A model generated the notes under the pieces. The model did not search any database. It was not told the DNA's origin and saw nothing but the letters and a program-made list of their open reading frames with translations. From Anastatus disparis (lineage: Eukaryota > Arthropoda > Insecta > Hymenoptera > Eupelmidae): a stretch of DNA of 64,000 bases. The stretch is from positions 13,021,501-13,085,500 of the forward strand of contig JAFFSR010000244.1 in the NCBI GenBank assembly GCA_017163975.1, given 5' to 3'. A program made the translations under genes and the position numbers. This document shows positions 1-14,177 of this stretch, one piece after another; within the stretch, counting starts at the first letter, position 1, and every line of letters begins with the position of its first letter.

Positions 1-283
1 GCGAAAAATGCTTGAAAAATAAAAATAAGGCTTGATTGATATATGAATATTTTCTTTTTTAAGATAAATAGAAAAATTTTTCCAAGAGAAAAAATATTTC
101 TTTTTGGTCAAACAATAATGATATGCAAATAAAAGTACATTTTGAAGAAAAAATCTGTTTGCTTTTTTATCCACAAAGAAATTTTATATCAAGTACTTTG
201 AAGATATCAGAATCTCATTATATTTAACCTATTATTGATTGAAATGAATGAAATTCAACTTAAAATTTATGTAAAATTTTAAT
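1..283. other. AT-rich sequence with no recognised feature
   Basis: Very AT-rich sequence with short A and T runs and no open frame of note. I see no repeat or RNA gene here, only the left flank of the tandem duplication that follows. Confidence 0.6.
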
Positions 284-707
284 ACATGAATTTTTACGCA
301 AATAAATTTTAATGCAAGTATGCAAATTTTTTAATATGTTAAAAAACATTATTATTGTACTACTTTTAGTATATAATTACTATACTTTTAGTATATAATT
401 AAAATTTGTCTCACTATTTCTTTGAAGTGTAGCAATTTAACGGTGTTATACTTGATTAGTTTATTTGATGTTGTATAGTAAATTTTGGATCATTTACATG
501 AATTTTTACGCAAATAAATTTTAATGCAAGTATGCAAATTTTTTAATATGTTAAAAAACATTATTATTGTACTACTTTTAGTATATAATTACTATACTTT
601 TAGTATATAATTAAAATTTGTCTCACTATTTCTTTGAAGTGTAGCAATTTAACGGTGTTATACTTGATTAGTTTATTTGATGTTGTATAGTAAATTTTGG
701 ATCATTT
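284..707. repeat. Perfect tandem duplication, two 212-bp units
   Basis: Two head-to-tail copies of a 212-bp AT-rich unit, about 284-495 and 496-707. Both begin ACATGAATTTTTACGC and end in GGATCATTT. I read no differences between them, so the duplication is recent, or it is an assembly artefact. Each unit also contains a short internal repeat, ACTTTTAGTATATAATTA twice about 20 bp apart. There is no coding potential. Confidence 0.9.
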
Positions 708-1079
708 ACATAACTTCGAAAATTGTTTTCTACAAAATTATTTTTGTCATTTTTTTTTATTGAAAAAATAAGTGAAAAAAAAATTCAATAGTAAAGTAAC
801 TTTACTGTTTACATACATAAAAAATTCACGTGTTGTAGCAGACGACGCAATAAAAATTTCTTTCTGCTCTAAAAGATGTCAGCATCAGTTCTGTTGCATC
901 CACAAGTGATTCAAGCGCGATTAAGTTACCTTCCATGCCGACAGCAGCTGTTGTTTGAAAACTCATCATTGCAGCAGCTGCAATATTACACAGAGTCATT
1001 ATGTACGTACTATATATATACATAAGTAGTGTGTATTGCAGGCAAAATAAAGATAGTTTCCAAATTAAACCACAGGCTT

Positions 1080-2448
1080 TTATTGGTGGCGCTAGTTTAA
1101 AGCGCCTGCGCTCGTTGGAAAATGGCCGATGCTGGGCCAACAGCAGCAGCAGGCAGCCAGCAGCCAACCAGCCAGCCAAAGAGAACCTCTATAAAGTAAG
1201 AGAGAGAGAAAAGGGCAGGGACGTGTCGTCTAAAAGCGAACCATCCAGTAAGAGACTGTGTGCTAGCGCGAGCGGCGCCGTCGTCGACGTTTTCTCTTTT
1301 AACAAAAAGAAAAAAAAGGAATAAAAAATTATTAAAACATAAGCAAATTTATTATTACCATTTTATTTATCACAAATAAAAAGTGTTATTTAAATCGTCG
1401 AACGATTTGCCTAGGAAAAATCCTTTTTAAGTGTTATATATGTGTGTGTGGTACTAGTGGTTTTCGAGTACAAGTGATTATTGTGTATGTACACACAGCC
1501 AAGTCAAACGTCTAGATTAATATATACAGGCGACGACAGTTATCGGGCTGATATATAAACGCCTTTTTATATCTATATATATCTATCTATACATATACAG
1601 TACGCAGGGCGCGTGTGCGAATCGTAAAAGAGAAGTAGGAGAGGGGGAGAGAAGAAGAAGAAGAAGAACAGTATACAGCAGCAAAAGCAGTAATATTAGA
1701 GGAAGAGGGAAGGAAGGAAAGGCGCAGACGGCACACACACCGTGTGTTGTATTATATATACCGTACACTTTACTCTGACTTACTCTTTCTCTCTCTCTTT
1801 CTCTTTTTCTCTACCGTTCTTTTTTTTACGTGAGTACATATACGATGTACGTATATAACGTGAGTGAGCGGTACGACAAAATACATATATAAATTCAATA
1901 TATACACAAACAAAGCGATTCAATAACAAAAAAAGAAATAAAATAATAAGTGTAGTGAATACGTGAGATAGAGAGAAGAGGAAAACAAGTAGCGCGTGTA
2001 TATATCAATTAGATATTGTCTTTCTCTTTTCTTCTACAAGGAACATTTATAGATATATATACATATATATCATCCATCGAAAGGTGTGCGTGCGTGCAGT
2101 GAAGAAGTTCGGAGCAGAAAAAAAAGGAAATAAAAAAAATATACATATATATGTAAAGAGAAGAGAGAAAAAGGAAAATAAATGAAAATGAAGTGTATGT
2201 GTATGCGTGCAAGGCGATAAGGAGAGAGTGTATGTGTCCCGTGAACGACTGGTGACTACGACTACTTTACCATCAATATAGTGTGTGTGTACATATTTGT
2301 GTTGTACTTGTGCGCGTATACACTGGATATATATATGTATATTTATATAAGTGAGCAACAATATATACACACATATATATAAAAGCGGCAAAAGCAGTAG
2401 ACGTTCGTTTTGGCTCATTGCTACTATAAGAAGCTGCCGGAGCTGGAG
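1080..2448 (+). promoter_or_regulatory. GC/GAGA-rich promoter island with candidate noncoding first exon
   Basis: This is the first stretch with clearly higher GC and complexity. Near 1080-1300 it has an inverted CCAAT box (ATTGG at about 1082), GGCGCTA and AAATGGCCG motifs (the latter contains the ATGGC core bound by YY1/Pho-type factors), CAG-rich runs and a GC-rich block at 1262-1290. Beyond that it becomes purine-rich on the + strand with many GAGAG and TATA-like runs, as expected of an insect 5' UTR. A good splice donor, GGAG|GTAAAC, follows position 2448. Inference: promoter plus noncoding first exon of the gene whose coding exons start at 14178. A 107-codon open frame at 1001-1324 is low complexity and I do not take it as coding. 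It could instead be an independent promoter or enhancer. Confidence 0.45.
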
Positions 2449-2929
2449 GTAAACATGATTTGCACATACACCTCGTCTACATTATACTTAAATATTAGCG
2501 TGCATTTCAATACATCCTTTAATCTTATCTTAATTTTTTTTATAAATATAAAAAAATAGGACTTTATATATATAAATACTTTATTTTTTTTTTTTTTAAG
2601 TCACGTAGTCAACTTCCGATTATAATTTTTTCTTCCGCTTCCTCCTTTCTTCCTTATTTTCTCCCTCTCTAACTTTCATATCTTTTATATTTTTTTGTAG
2701 GTTATAAACCTCGCTGAGGCTGCTCTCCTTTCTTTTCTCTCTTGGTTTTATACACTATATAGTAGTGAGTTATAAGCGCGGCTCAGTTTTAGACTTACAA
2801 TTTTCCAACGGCATACTTTTTTTTAAGTCTTAACTTCTTATTTGCTTGATGTTATGGTTGTAGTTTTTTTCTTTTCCTTTTCTCTCCCACTCCTAATTTT
2901 ATAGTTTAAATGGTAAATTCTCTCTGTCT

Positions 2930-3140
2930 AGTTTAAGGAAAAGAAGAAGGCAAGCGTATACACAGCGCGAGAAGCTAGTGTATAAGCCGCCGCGGCCAAG
3001 AGAGAGAAAGAGAGAGAGAGAGAGAGCCGAAGGAAATCGATCGCGAACACACAACCGTATGCGAACGCGCGAGTTTTACCCCCTGCCTTATAGTTTCTAT
3101 GTATACGTGTATGTGTGTTATGTCTGTGTTTTGTAAGGGT
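2930..3140. promoter_or_regulatory. GAGA-rich, GC-richer island
   Basis: The block contains an uninterrupted (GA)n tract at about 2998-3027, GCCGCCGCGG just before it, and ATCGATCGCGA after it. It stands out sharply from the AT-rich surroundings. In insects (GA)n tracts bind GAGA factor or CLAMP-type proteins and mark promoters and Polycomb/Trithorax elements. That role is inferred here from sequence alone. Confidence 0.4.
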
Positions 3141-5429
3141 AAAAGGCTAAGGAAAAAAAGAAAGAGAACCTAAAGGACCTATAGGGAAAAAGAACAGGAT
3201 AAAAATATTTGCTGTTATTAGGTGTAGGACGAAAAAAAGAGAAGCCTTAATCCTTAAGACTAATTATTAGGGTTAAAAGATTTTCGGACACTAAAAATAA
3301 CTGTACGAGATTATGGTACTTCTAACGTTTTAATTTTTGAGAATGAAAGAGAAAAAATTTTGAGAGAGAGAAAAATGTATTTAGATGATTAATGCGCGGA
3401 AGAAAATTTAGAAAAGAGATGTTCTAATTACAGTTACTTTGAGTAAAAGGAAAACCCTTTTAAAAAGAGAATTTTAAATACCTTTGTTATCAAGTAAAAA
3501 GGATAATTTGCAAATTGTAATTTTTGAAATTCATTTACTTCTTAAAACAGAATAATATTAAACAAAAGATTTATAAACTGTTATTTTTAGTGGATTAATG
3601 ATGATAATGAATCTTTTTTAATAGTTTAAATAATTAACGAATACAACAAAGTATCAAATATTAATTATGACATTAAATTTTTACTTCAAACAATCGTTAT
3701 GAATTTATGTGAAAACATTTCAATTTCAAGAGATAATTTGCCACAATAAAATCAGATTTTAATAAATATTTACTCGGTAACACAAACACGAAATGTATAA
3801 ATTTATTTGAAAAAAATAAAATTTATTTGTCATTCATAAAAGCTATAAACTCGACTTAATTATTTAAGTTTTTATATAAAATAAAAAAAATGTTTTATTA
3901 TTGTTTGCATAAAGAATAAATAACTAACAAACGCGGTTGAGAGAAAATCGCAATAAAATGCAATAAAAATGATATTGTTTACATTCACGCTTGCATCTGT
4001 TTACAAATCTCCCTTTCAAATAAATTCATTTCAAAAATATACGTAAACATTCCCCGAGTCAAGTTCAATAAAAGCGTAAAAAAGACATCCGATATTCAAT
4101 GGAAAAACATTTTCTCTTTTCTGATTCTCTTTTCTTTTTTTTATATAAATATAAGCTAAAAAAGTTTTAGAAATTCTACGGGTAATCATTGACTGCAATT
4201 TATAAAGCTTATTTCTTAAATTACCTTCGTTTACCAACTCATTAAAAAACTTTAATTAAATGCTAAGAAAATAAGAATAAAAGTAATAAATTAAAGAATA
4301 ATAATTTTAGTATTTTATAATTTTTATATCAATTTGATTTTCGTTCGTAGTTTCTGCATTTAATAATAATCCTGAATACCTTAAAAAAATATAAAATGTA
4401 TATTTAACATAATTAACGAATAATAGAAGTAGAAATGCAAAAGCCATATCAATTTTTATAAAATAAAATTACTGTTTCAAAATCGCAAAAATCCGCACCA
4501 TACAAGTTGAAAAAAAGCTACCAAGTTGTGAATAAATGTATATTTCTCTAAAAGTACTCTTTGATCTTTATTTTATTTACTATCATAGATTTCATTGAAT
4601 GTTTGATCCGGCTACGTTAAAGCTTTCAATTGAAAACTTTCACATCGAGTGAAAAATCGATTCGTTGCCTACCTGGTTTTTTTTCCGAATGCTTGTTATT
4701 TCACTTAATTAATTGTAAAATATTTAAATGATTATTACGTGCAAAAAATTAATTCTCAAAGCGCAAAAAAAGCTATTTGCATTTTAATTTGAATGTTCGA
4801 ATACACTGAATAAAAAAAAATAAAAATATCCCAACGCAAAGAAAGTACAAAAAAATTTAATTAAATTACATTCGAGTTTATAAACTTTAATAGACTATTT
4901 AACAATTATTTTAACGTTTAAAAGTGAGTTGATGATTCTTTTTTTATTACTTACAATTTTATACAGTGTTAATAAATTATCTGATTAAGTCTTTTTTAAT
5001 GAGGGTGACAGTGTAACGAGAGTAAGAAAATTCATAAGTGGAAAACATTAAGAAATTAACGAAACGTATTTTCAATGAATCTTTTTAACGTACAATTTAA
5101 TTAAATGGTACTTTCTTTTTTTATGAAAATTGTATAATTTCAAGAATTATATTTGCATTAATTTTTCAGACTAATTATTTATTCATAATCATGAAAATCG
5201 ATGAGAAGCATTGCTATATTAATTTCAACGTTGTTAAATTTAAGTTAATAATACACGTTGACAACTGATTAATATGCTTAAAAAGAAAAATTATATTCTC
5301 TCCTTTAATATAAAAGCCAATAAATACGAATACCAAGCGGAATCCATAAATTAAGTAAAAATATCGTTAAATATTTATATCAAATAAAAATCATAGCCGT
5401 ACGTTTTACTTTACACTCTACTAATTTAT

Positions 5430-5770
5430 CTATCCCCAATTCAATCTTTTTATCGTTCGCTCGTTTTTCCACTCTGCGCGTGATGTTTTTTTTTCTTCTG
5501 TTTTTCTCTTTTTTCCTTCTCTCTTTGTCAGTCTCTCTGCCTGCCGTTCCATTCCCATCGTTTGGATTTCAGCCACTTGTGGGCCAAGCCCCGTGATTTT
5601 CTTTCGCCTTTGAGCAATATCGAACGTAGTATAGTAGTGGTAGCATATAAGCACACGCGCACGCGGCCAATTTTTAGTATTGCGTATATACGACGCCTTC
5701 AAATTATTCATATGCGCGTCTTTTCGTGCCGCTACCTTTTTCTTCTATTTTCTTTTTTCTTTTTTTGTTT
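5430..5770. promoter_or_regulatory. CT-rich GC-richer island in the putative first intron
   Basis: Local rise in GC with long pyrimidine runs (CTTTTTTC, CTCTCTTTG) and CpG-containing segments (CACACGCGCACGCGGCC at about 5653). Overlapping open frames on both strands are low complexity and not convincing as genes. The pattern matches the other islands in the window. Candidate intronic enhancer or alternative promoter, or on the minus strand a purine-rich noncoding exon. Confidence 0.3.
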
Positions 5771-6630
5771 AAATCTAACGCAGAAAGAGCGTTGAATGAA
5801 TAACTTTATGGTTGAAAAATTTTGTTTGAAAGAGAAAATTTGTTTTATTATGAATTTCGTTTTAGTAAGTTTTCTTTTTTGTTTAATTTTTTTCTTTTTC
5901 GAAAAATGTTTAGGATTCTACGATTTTTTAAAAAGAATTTAATTTCCTTTGCTAAAAATTTTATTAAGTTCTAGAAAATAATGGAGTTTTTATGCTTTTT
6001 TGTTACTTCAAATTACAATGTATACACTGCTTTTACAAAGTAGGTAATTATTCTTTATAGACTTTGAACCTAAAAAATACTTATCTCATGACTCAACAAA
6101 CTCTTTTTAAATTTTATTTTTCTTTTCTATAACTGTTTTTAAAAAGTAGGATAATATTTCAAACAAATATTTTTTTAAAGAATCTTATTAACATGCTACA
6201 TAAATTAACTATTTCTTATAGTCTAATACATTAAATACATTCGGTAAAATAAAAATTTATATTCTACTGTACACGAAATGAATTCACATAAAATTTACAG
6301 TTCAAGATAAGATATGTCGTTTTTCTTTATTAATTTCTCAACTGTAAAGAATTTTTAAAAACTCTACTCATAAATTTTGTACCAATAATCAAAATTTTCT
6401 TTGCGTTAAAAAATCTATACTTATACTTTAAAATTGTTTGGAATTTCATTCGTGACGCATCTTATCTGAAAATAAAAAAAAACAAAATGATTCTTCAAAA
6501 ATTAAAAAAAGAATTTTTTCAAGAAAAGCGATTACTATAAATATGTTATTTTTAGTTTTTCAATCATTAAAAATTGTAATAATACGTTATGCAATCAGGG
6601 GGAGTAAAGACGTACTTTTCTCTTGCGGGT

Positions 6631-6772
6631 CGTCAATACCCGAGGGTGAAATAAACTTAGCCTCCGTGTTGCATGTAGCGCTTTATTTCCACTAAAATTG
6701 TGGCCACTTTATTAGCTTAGAAAACGAACCTAATTGAACGAAATTGATTTTTGTTTAAATTGGGTATTGACG
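6631..6772. repeat. Short inverted pair around a GC-richer patch
   Basis: CGTCAATACCC at 6631-6641 is matched in reverse complement by GGGTATTGACG at 6762-6772, with a higher-complexity 120-bp interior. It could be a miniature inverted-repeat element relic or chance. The arms are only 11 bp. Confidence 0.3.
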
Positions 6773-9749
6773 CCATCCGTTGGTATTTAGCATTTGTCTT
6801 TTCTCTTTCTGTATAATATGGAGGGATCAGTAAATCACAGAAAAAAAGTTAGTAATTAAATTACTAAAGTAATCATCGGAACGAATTAATCAAGTAATAA
6901 GAGTAATGAAACGTTTAAAGTAAAACCAAATAAATGGAAATCGGAAACAATGACAATGTATTTTTAAATGTATAAACTGTATTAAACATGCATTAATAAA
7001 GTCTGATTGAATAGATTATATCCAAATATACTAATATTTATATAAATAAATAAATTTTTATTTATTAATTTAATTTGAAAGAATTTGAATCATTGAAAAT
7101 TTGTATTCATTATGATTTTATGAATATTTAAAGCACTTTTAAAAATTTATATTATAAATATTATCTGATAATAATTAATGGTTGTGTTTAAAATATGTAT
7201 CATTTTTAAATAAATAAATATATTTACTATCAAAATTAAAAATTTTTTTCAGTCATTTTTAATCATTTTTTAATATTTATAAAAATTTACTTATATTAAA
7301 TAAATTAATTTTGGTTTAACAATTAAATTTAGAAAAATTTGTGTATGAATATTCTATCAATTTTTTATTCAAAGTTGAAACATTTTAAACAATTTTTACT
7401 TAATTTTTAGAAAAATTTTTAATTTATTTATTTTCTACTTCAGCGGGTACTAGTATGCCACGTTAGTGTCCAGTAATTTTAAATTGAACGAATGTTTTAC
7501 TTTCAACTCGTTTTTCATCTTGATAATTGTGGCCATTACTGTTGAGATTGGGCTAAACAATAAAACTATTTATTTTAAAATAATAATTTACGTAAACCAA
7601 GGAAAAATTTAAAAAGTATTATTTAATTCAGCAAAACAGTGTTGAATTGGGGCCGAAGTTATTAAAATTCGTTTCTGCATGTTAGTAATTGTTTTAAACT
7701 TACTTCCTTATTTCCACTGTATACGTTTGCTATTTTGCTATATCAACGTTAAAAATCGCACGGACATAACCGTGTACGTATGTGTACGTGTATACGAAGG
7801 CATTAAAATGTGAAGTTTAGCCTTCGACTATAATATTGCAGTTGTGCATGCAGTAAGCATACACACATGGATTTCAAAAATCTGCAAAGGATTACGATTT
7901 TTTAACGTTGCTCATAATGAAACAAGTGATATGCGATGTGCGACACGTGATTTTATCGTCGTGTTCTAAATGTTTTATGAAAATTAATAATTAAAAATTA
8001 TTATACGGCTAATTTACCAACTACATTAATAATGAACTTCAAATTGATTTTAAAATTGATTTTAATAATAGAGTTTAAAAAATTTAAATGATAAATGCAA
8101 TATTTTATATTTTTTATTCTTTTATAAAAGCACAAATTAACGTAATCGTGGCTATTGTATATTTATTTAATTTTTCACCACCAAAATAAAGTATGATAAA
8201 ATTACAAAACTTTATTTTATTTTTAACTTTTCGAATATTTTATATTTTCTACTCAAGTTTGCAGATAAATTCATAAAAATTATAGTGACGTTAAAGTAAA
8301 AGAGTAAAAAGGAAATGAAAAAAAAAATTTTATTTCCATAAGATAATGTAATGTGAAATGAGAAAAAAATTGCATGTTTATATGCTATTATTCAAATAGT
8401 AGAGATTTATAGAGACATATTGAATAATAAACTAAGCAACTTTGCATTAATTTAAAAACATTTGGGAATTATCTTTCAATTGTTTGCTTTATTAAATATC
8501 TATATTAATATTTTGTAGCCTTTAAAATTTTCATGTATATAATTCACTAAAAATTCATCAGTTTACTTAATTTAATAAGTGCCATCCTTTTAGAAAAGTT
8601 AAATACTTTATCAACTTCAACTTACATAAAAACGTTCAGTTTATCCTTTATCTAACATAAGTAAATAAAACTTTAATTTCCTTGTTTATATCATCATAAA
8701 TATTTACGTAAATTATTCAATGTAATTATTTGAAACAAATTAGTATTAAAGAATAGCAGATTATTTGACATTTCATTGAAACAATTTGAAGATTAAGAGA
8801 AAATTCATGAACTGTACAAGTTATGAGTATTATGATTAAATCAGCAACCCTCAAAAGATAACCTTATTACATACGATATGGCATTTTCAGTGTGCATGTG
8901 TTTTTCAGCGTTGATATATATAGAAAGGGGAGAGAAATTGGGATTAAACTAAAATGTTGCCCGAGTTAGACATTTATGTGTGAAAGGGGATAATAATGAT
9001 TATCCAGTCAGCTTACTAAATTGGATTTCAGTATATGACTTTTAGATGTTACAATTTTATTTCGTTCATTTTTATTTTCATCGAAACTTTTAAATTTCAA
9101 TGTTTTAATTTTAAATGCTAAAATTTTCAAAGAAAAATACTAAACTATCTTCGCAATGTTTATGATGAAACAGATATTGATTTTTAGTCGTATATTTATT
9201 CCATTAATGAATTATAATTGGATTGGATGTTCTGATGAATCAAGCGTTATTTTATACAAAAATTCCTTTTTAAATTTAAATTAATCTTTTTTTTTCAAAA
9301 GTTAAAAACAACTAATGAAATTATTGGAAAATATAAATTCGTATTATACACAACGAAACAAAATATTAGAATTTAAATGCAGATACTATATTCTAAATGA
9401 TTATCTATAATTCACTTACCATTTTCAATTAATTCATTATCTACTTCGTAGTTGTTCCTTGCTTCAATTGCGATTAGCACGATTTGATATAGCATAATTG
9501 TATTTATAAATAAATTATATCTAATTAACGGGTTTTGATGATTAATTATCCAAGTAATTAATTTATGATGCTACTCGTTTAAACTTTAAAGACGATATCA
9601 CAACTTAATATAATTCGAGCAACTCATTATTTTTTTATTTCCTATACTTGGTATGATTGTTAAAGGAGTACGAGAGATGCATTTATTATAATTATTATTA
9701 AAAATTCAACTTTTAAAGAAATATTTACCTGTTATGAAGAAAGAAACAT

Positions 9750-10135
9750 TTTTAGCTTATTTTTAAATCTTGTTTAGAAATTGAAAATGTTGATTAAAAA
9801 AGTAAAAAAATTAATTTAGTTTTTGAATTTTTGTCAAAAATCAATTTTTTTGATCTTTTAAAGTGCTGCTGTTTCAAAACAATACAATGACTTTTGCTCT
9901 AAATGGAATGTTTCCTTTTTATGAAGGTATAAACATTTTTCTACTTGGGTTTACTTAAGTATCGTATTTAGAAATTGAAAAAAGTTGGTTGCAGAGATAA
10001 AAAAAATTGCATTCTTTAAATTCTTGCCAAAAATCAATTTTCAATTTTTCAAAATGCTTGTGCTTTATAAATGTACAATAAATTTTACTTTAAATAGAAA
10101 CGTTAATTTCTTATAATGAGACAAACCATTACATA
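9750..10135. repeat. Degenerate tandem duplication of about 190-200 bp
   Basis: Two diverged units, roughly 9750-9937 and 9938-10135, share an ordered series of motifs: TTTAGAAATTGAAAA, then GTCAAAAATCAATTTT versus GCCAAAAATCAATTTT, then ACAATGACTTTTGCT versus ACAATAAATTTTACT. An old local duplication with no coding potential. Confidence 0.5.
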
Positions 10136-12459
10136 TTTTGGTTAATCCAGATTCATCAATATAGTTTTCGGAGAAAATTCATTAATTAGACAGGCAGCAG
10201 TATTGCAATTTTTACAAATTAAGAAAATCTAAGATACTTCCGCGGAGCCCCCTTTGCCAAAAAGTATTTATTTTAATACGTAATCATTTCTCATGTTTTC
10301 CGGTACTAGTAATTCGATGTTATAATATGATTTCCATATTTGTGAACCAAATTATCAAATAAAATTTTGATAAAAATAATAGATTCCTATTATGCATCAT
10401 AAAATGTTAATTAATTATTGTGGCACTTTTCATGTAAAACCAAGAAATTCAATTATCAAAATACAAAAAAGAATTTTCTGAATGCATGACTTTTCTCAAT
10501 ACAAAAATGGAAATGTTCTCGATCAATATTATGCAAACTGAAAATAATCATATTTGATTAATTTTAAAAAGTAAATTGCGGTTAGTTTCAAAATTAGAAA
10601 AAATATTGTAAATTTTTAATTCGATTTTATGCGACTCGTTATTACTTACAGAGATTATTAATATTTTAATAAATGCACTATTGACATTTCATAGAAAAGC
10701 GCTTTATCATTTTTTTATTGTAATTCTAATAATTTAAAAAAAAAATCCTGATTTTTAACTATTTTTATTCGATAAATTGACTTCAAATAAGCTATAAATT
10801 TAATTTAACCCTTTGTTAAATGTAGCCATGTTACTAAATTGCTTTTACAAATGAAAAAAGATTAATTATTTTATTTCATACTTTTCATGCACGTAAAAAA
10901 ATATTATGATTTTCATAATCATTTTAATTTTTTAATTCTCATTATTAAAACATTCGAAATACTGTGTAAAATTATAATTCATTGTCAAATAAACGATATC
11001 CATCCTTTTATAATAATACCAAAACATCAATATTATTAAAATATATTTTTAATTTGGACTTTTTCCAAAAAATCAAAAAATAAATAAACGAATGCATAAA
11101 TAAATATATATGTACTACCCGCAAGTGGTAAATTTACAATAAATTTTAAATTACCAATTAACAATTTTAATGCGCAAGTATAAAATCTATTTTTCTCAAT
11201 GCACATTTGAAAAATGTATTAAAATTTTATTGAAAACTGAAAGTGCAATACATTTTTTCTTTTGTGTCGTCTGTTGAGACAAAGAAAATAAACTCTCGAC
11301 ATAAGTGGAACTAAGAAGGTCGTACTATTGCGAAATAATGTCGTTTAAAAAAAAAAAAAAAAACGAGCTGTAACGAACAACTTGCCGAGCTTTGCTTCGT
11401 AATATACTTATCACGTGTTGTTTCTTATATTTGGCCAGTTAAAATGTTGTAACTGTATTTTAATGATTAAATTTTAACAAATAGTGAACAAATTTTCGTA
11501 AATTTTAATTTCTCTTTTAAATAAACTTGCAATTTTAATGATTTTTAAATAAACAAAAATTAAAAAGTATTAATCGTCCCTGATCGAAAATTAACCCAGA
11601 TTTAACTTAATATTAGTTTTAGTCAATTTCCCACGATGAATATTGTATTTATTATGAAATAATAAATTATTATTAATAACCTGATTATAAATTAAACTAA
11701 AGTTTCATTGCAAATTATATTAATAATCATATGCTTAAAATGATGTAAAACGAGTAATTAGTTTGCTTGAAAATTAAATTAATATCGAGATACTAACCTT
11801 CATTTACTTTTACCAACTTCTAAATCATGCAAAATTCATTAATTAGTTGAGTTTCAAAATATTAAATTTTTAACCAAACTTATTTTTTTAATTTTTTCAA
11901 AATTAATATACGGAGAATAATCCTATTGGAAAAATAAAAAATTCTTTCGGAAAAATTAGTATTTTTGATTTTAACCGAGGAACATATTTGATTTTTATAT
12001 TACTATTTCTGTAAATATTAGCGTATACATAAAAAAATTTTGATACGAAAAGTAAAATTTTTTTTTATCTTTGCAAACTTCGCATTTCACCAAGACACTC
12101 ATGCGAATATAATTCCTTTTTTTTATCTACAAATATTAGACATGAAAAATTCACATGAAAATATAAAAATCTTTTTTGACTATCCTAAAATATTTCTGAA
12201 AAAAGTATCCATAAATTTTTTACTTTTTTATTTAAATATTAACTTGTATTAAACGTACTTTCTTAAATATATACGTATAAAGTTAGTAGAGCAAAAAAAT
12301 CTTTATTTTTCGTAAGCCATGCTTTTGATAAAAGCAATATTAAAGTCTTGCACTTTAAACATTATTTATAACAAAGTAGTTCAGTAAAATATTTTGGAAA
12401 GTTTTTTTTATGCCTTTCTTGATATACCTCTATATATATAAATCCTGTGAGGAATTTTC

Positions 12460-12600
12460 AACTGTGTAAAGCGTGAATGAGTTCTTGTGGCGAGAGAAAG
12501 CGAGGAGCCAAGAAAAGAAAGATACTTTTATTACACTCGCCCAGTGTTTGAGCTCGCAATTTGAACAACGTGAAATTACAGCAGCCAACCTTTTAAGTAA
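12460..12600. promoter_or_regulatory. Small GC-richer patch
   Basis: A purine-rich block (GGCGAGAGAAAGCGAGGAGC) followed by CACTCGCCCAGTGTTTGAGC stands out from very AT-rich flanks. It may be an intronic regulatory element or an alternative noncoding exon. Nothing else identifies it. Confidence 0.2.
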
Positions 12601-14177
12601 TTGACGACTTTAAAATGAAGAACCTTTTATTATCTTTGTGTGTGTTTTTTAAAAAGTTAATACAAATTTAATTGTACACAACTTTTTAGTTATAAATTTG
12701 CTACAATGTTGCTGTCTATTATGTGAAATTAAATGTCTTATTTTAAAATAAAATTATCTTTCTGAAATTTGGTAAAATAATCATAAAATTATAAGAACTT
12801 TTAGTCTTTATTCAAATAAAATATTTTGAAATAATTATTTTATAATTTAAATGCGTAATCCGATATATTAATCAGATAAAAAAAATGTTGAATCTTTCAA
12901 TTGAAAAAATGGTGTCGTTTTCTATTAGGAAATCTACATAGTGTATCGTTTTGAAAAATTTGATATAAAATACTAAACTTTCGTCACTTCAAATTTTTTT
13001 AGAAATATCAATACATCAGTATACCATATACTATAATTTTACATATCATGAAATTAATTATACTTAAAATATCTCCTAACATTTTTGGTAAATATCACTT
13101 CTTTTCCTACCTCTATAAATCAGTTTTTAATTAATTACAAAAAGAACGCTAACTCAACTTTTAAATACCTAGTAATATATATTTTACATGTATATAATGT
13201 CCTATCACATTCAAATAAATTTATAAAAATTAAATAAAATCTATAAAAATTGATATTACTTAAAATTAAATACAAATTTAATTCAATATAATTCTATAAA
13301 TTTTTTTAAATTTTCAAATATTTTTTTATTGAAAGATAATAGTATCCAAACAACATAGCAATAAAGTATTTATGGAAATAAAAATACAAACTCTTGGTTT
13401 ATTAATATAACAGATAAAAAGTTTACTAGCTTAAAAAAAGTAAAATGAAAGTATTTTAATTTAAACAGAATGATGATTTATCGAAAAATTCCTATAACCA
13501 ATTAAGTATATATTTCTATGAAAATAAGTATTATTCTTTTATCGATATTTCCAAGCGTAAAATTGAAGCATTCTCACATTTAAATTTTAGTATGTTCATA
13601 TAAAAGACTTCAATATAAATTTCTATACAAAGGATTGTCTGCATTGTATTGTGTTACGCTGTTGGCTTATATTCATATTTTACGAGAGGAATCAGCTTTT
13701 TGATGTATTTTTTATTTCCTGTAAACGTGAATCTCGAGCTTTTTTGTTAAGAAAATACTTAAGATAAATGTTTCGTTTAAAAAAAATTAACTCTATATCA
13801 ATTAGGACATTAAAAAAATGTACAAGCTCATGATTTCGTCGAACAAAAAATTCTATAGTTTATCATCTTAAATTTATTATGGGATTGTTATTATTAAAGT
13901 ATTCTTTGTTTTAATACTAACCTTGTAAAATACGTTATAGCTTATAAATTAAGTTGCTAATTAAGTTTGTATCATATTTAAAACAAATTAATGTCACAAA
14001 TTATAATTAGTTATAAATAATTAAACACCTATTATATTATAGGTAGATAATGGCTATAGGAATCCTTTGTTACTCCATCCATATTCCAACAAATTATTTC
14101 CTGAAGCACGCTTTTAGATGTATAATTAATTTATTTTTAAAAAGTAAAAAAAATGAATAATTTTTTTTTGTTTTCAG

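Larger units (their letters stand above)
2449..14177 (+). other. Candidate first intron, about 11.7 kb
   Basis: If the donor at 2449 joins the acceptor TTTTCAG ending at 14177, this is the first intron. It is AT-rich noncoding DNA with many A/T runs. Exceptions listed separately are a GAGA island near 3 kb, a CT-rich island at 5.43-5.77 kb, an 11-bp inverted pair at 6.63-6.77 kb, a degenerate tandem repeat at 9.75-10.13 kb and a small GC-richer patch at 12.46-12.60 kb. No other exon is supportable, but alternative first exons could hide in the islands. Confidence 0.4.

Noticed and set aside
284..707. CRISPR-like array
   Set aside because: Only two long identical units with no spacers. A tandem duplication in a eukaryotic genome.
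1001..1324. 107-codon + strand frame in the first island
   Set aside because: Low-complexity composition from CAG/GAGA tracts, no recognisable motif, and better explained as promoter/5' UTR sequence.
2009..2467. Overlapping minus-strand frames rich in phenylalanine, tyrosine and threonine
   Set aside because: They reflect purine-rich and TATA/CACA dinucleotide repeats on the + strand, not codon-like sequence.
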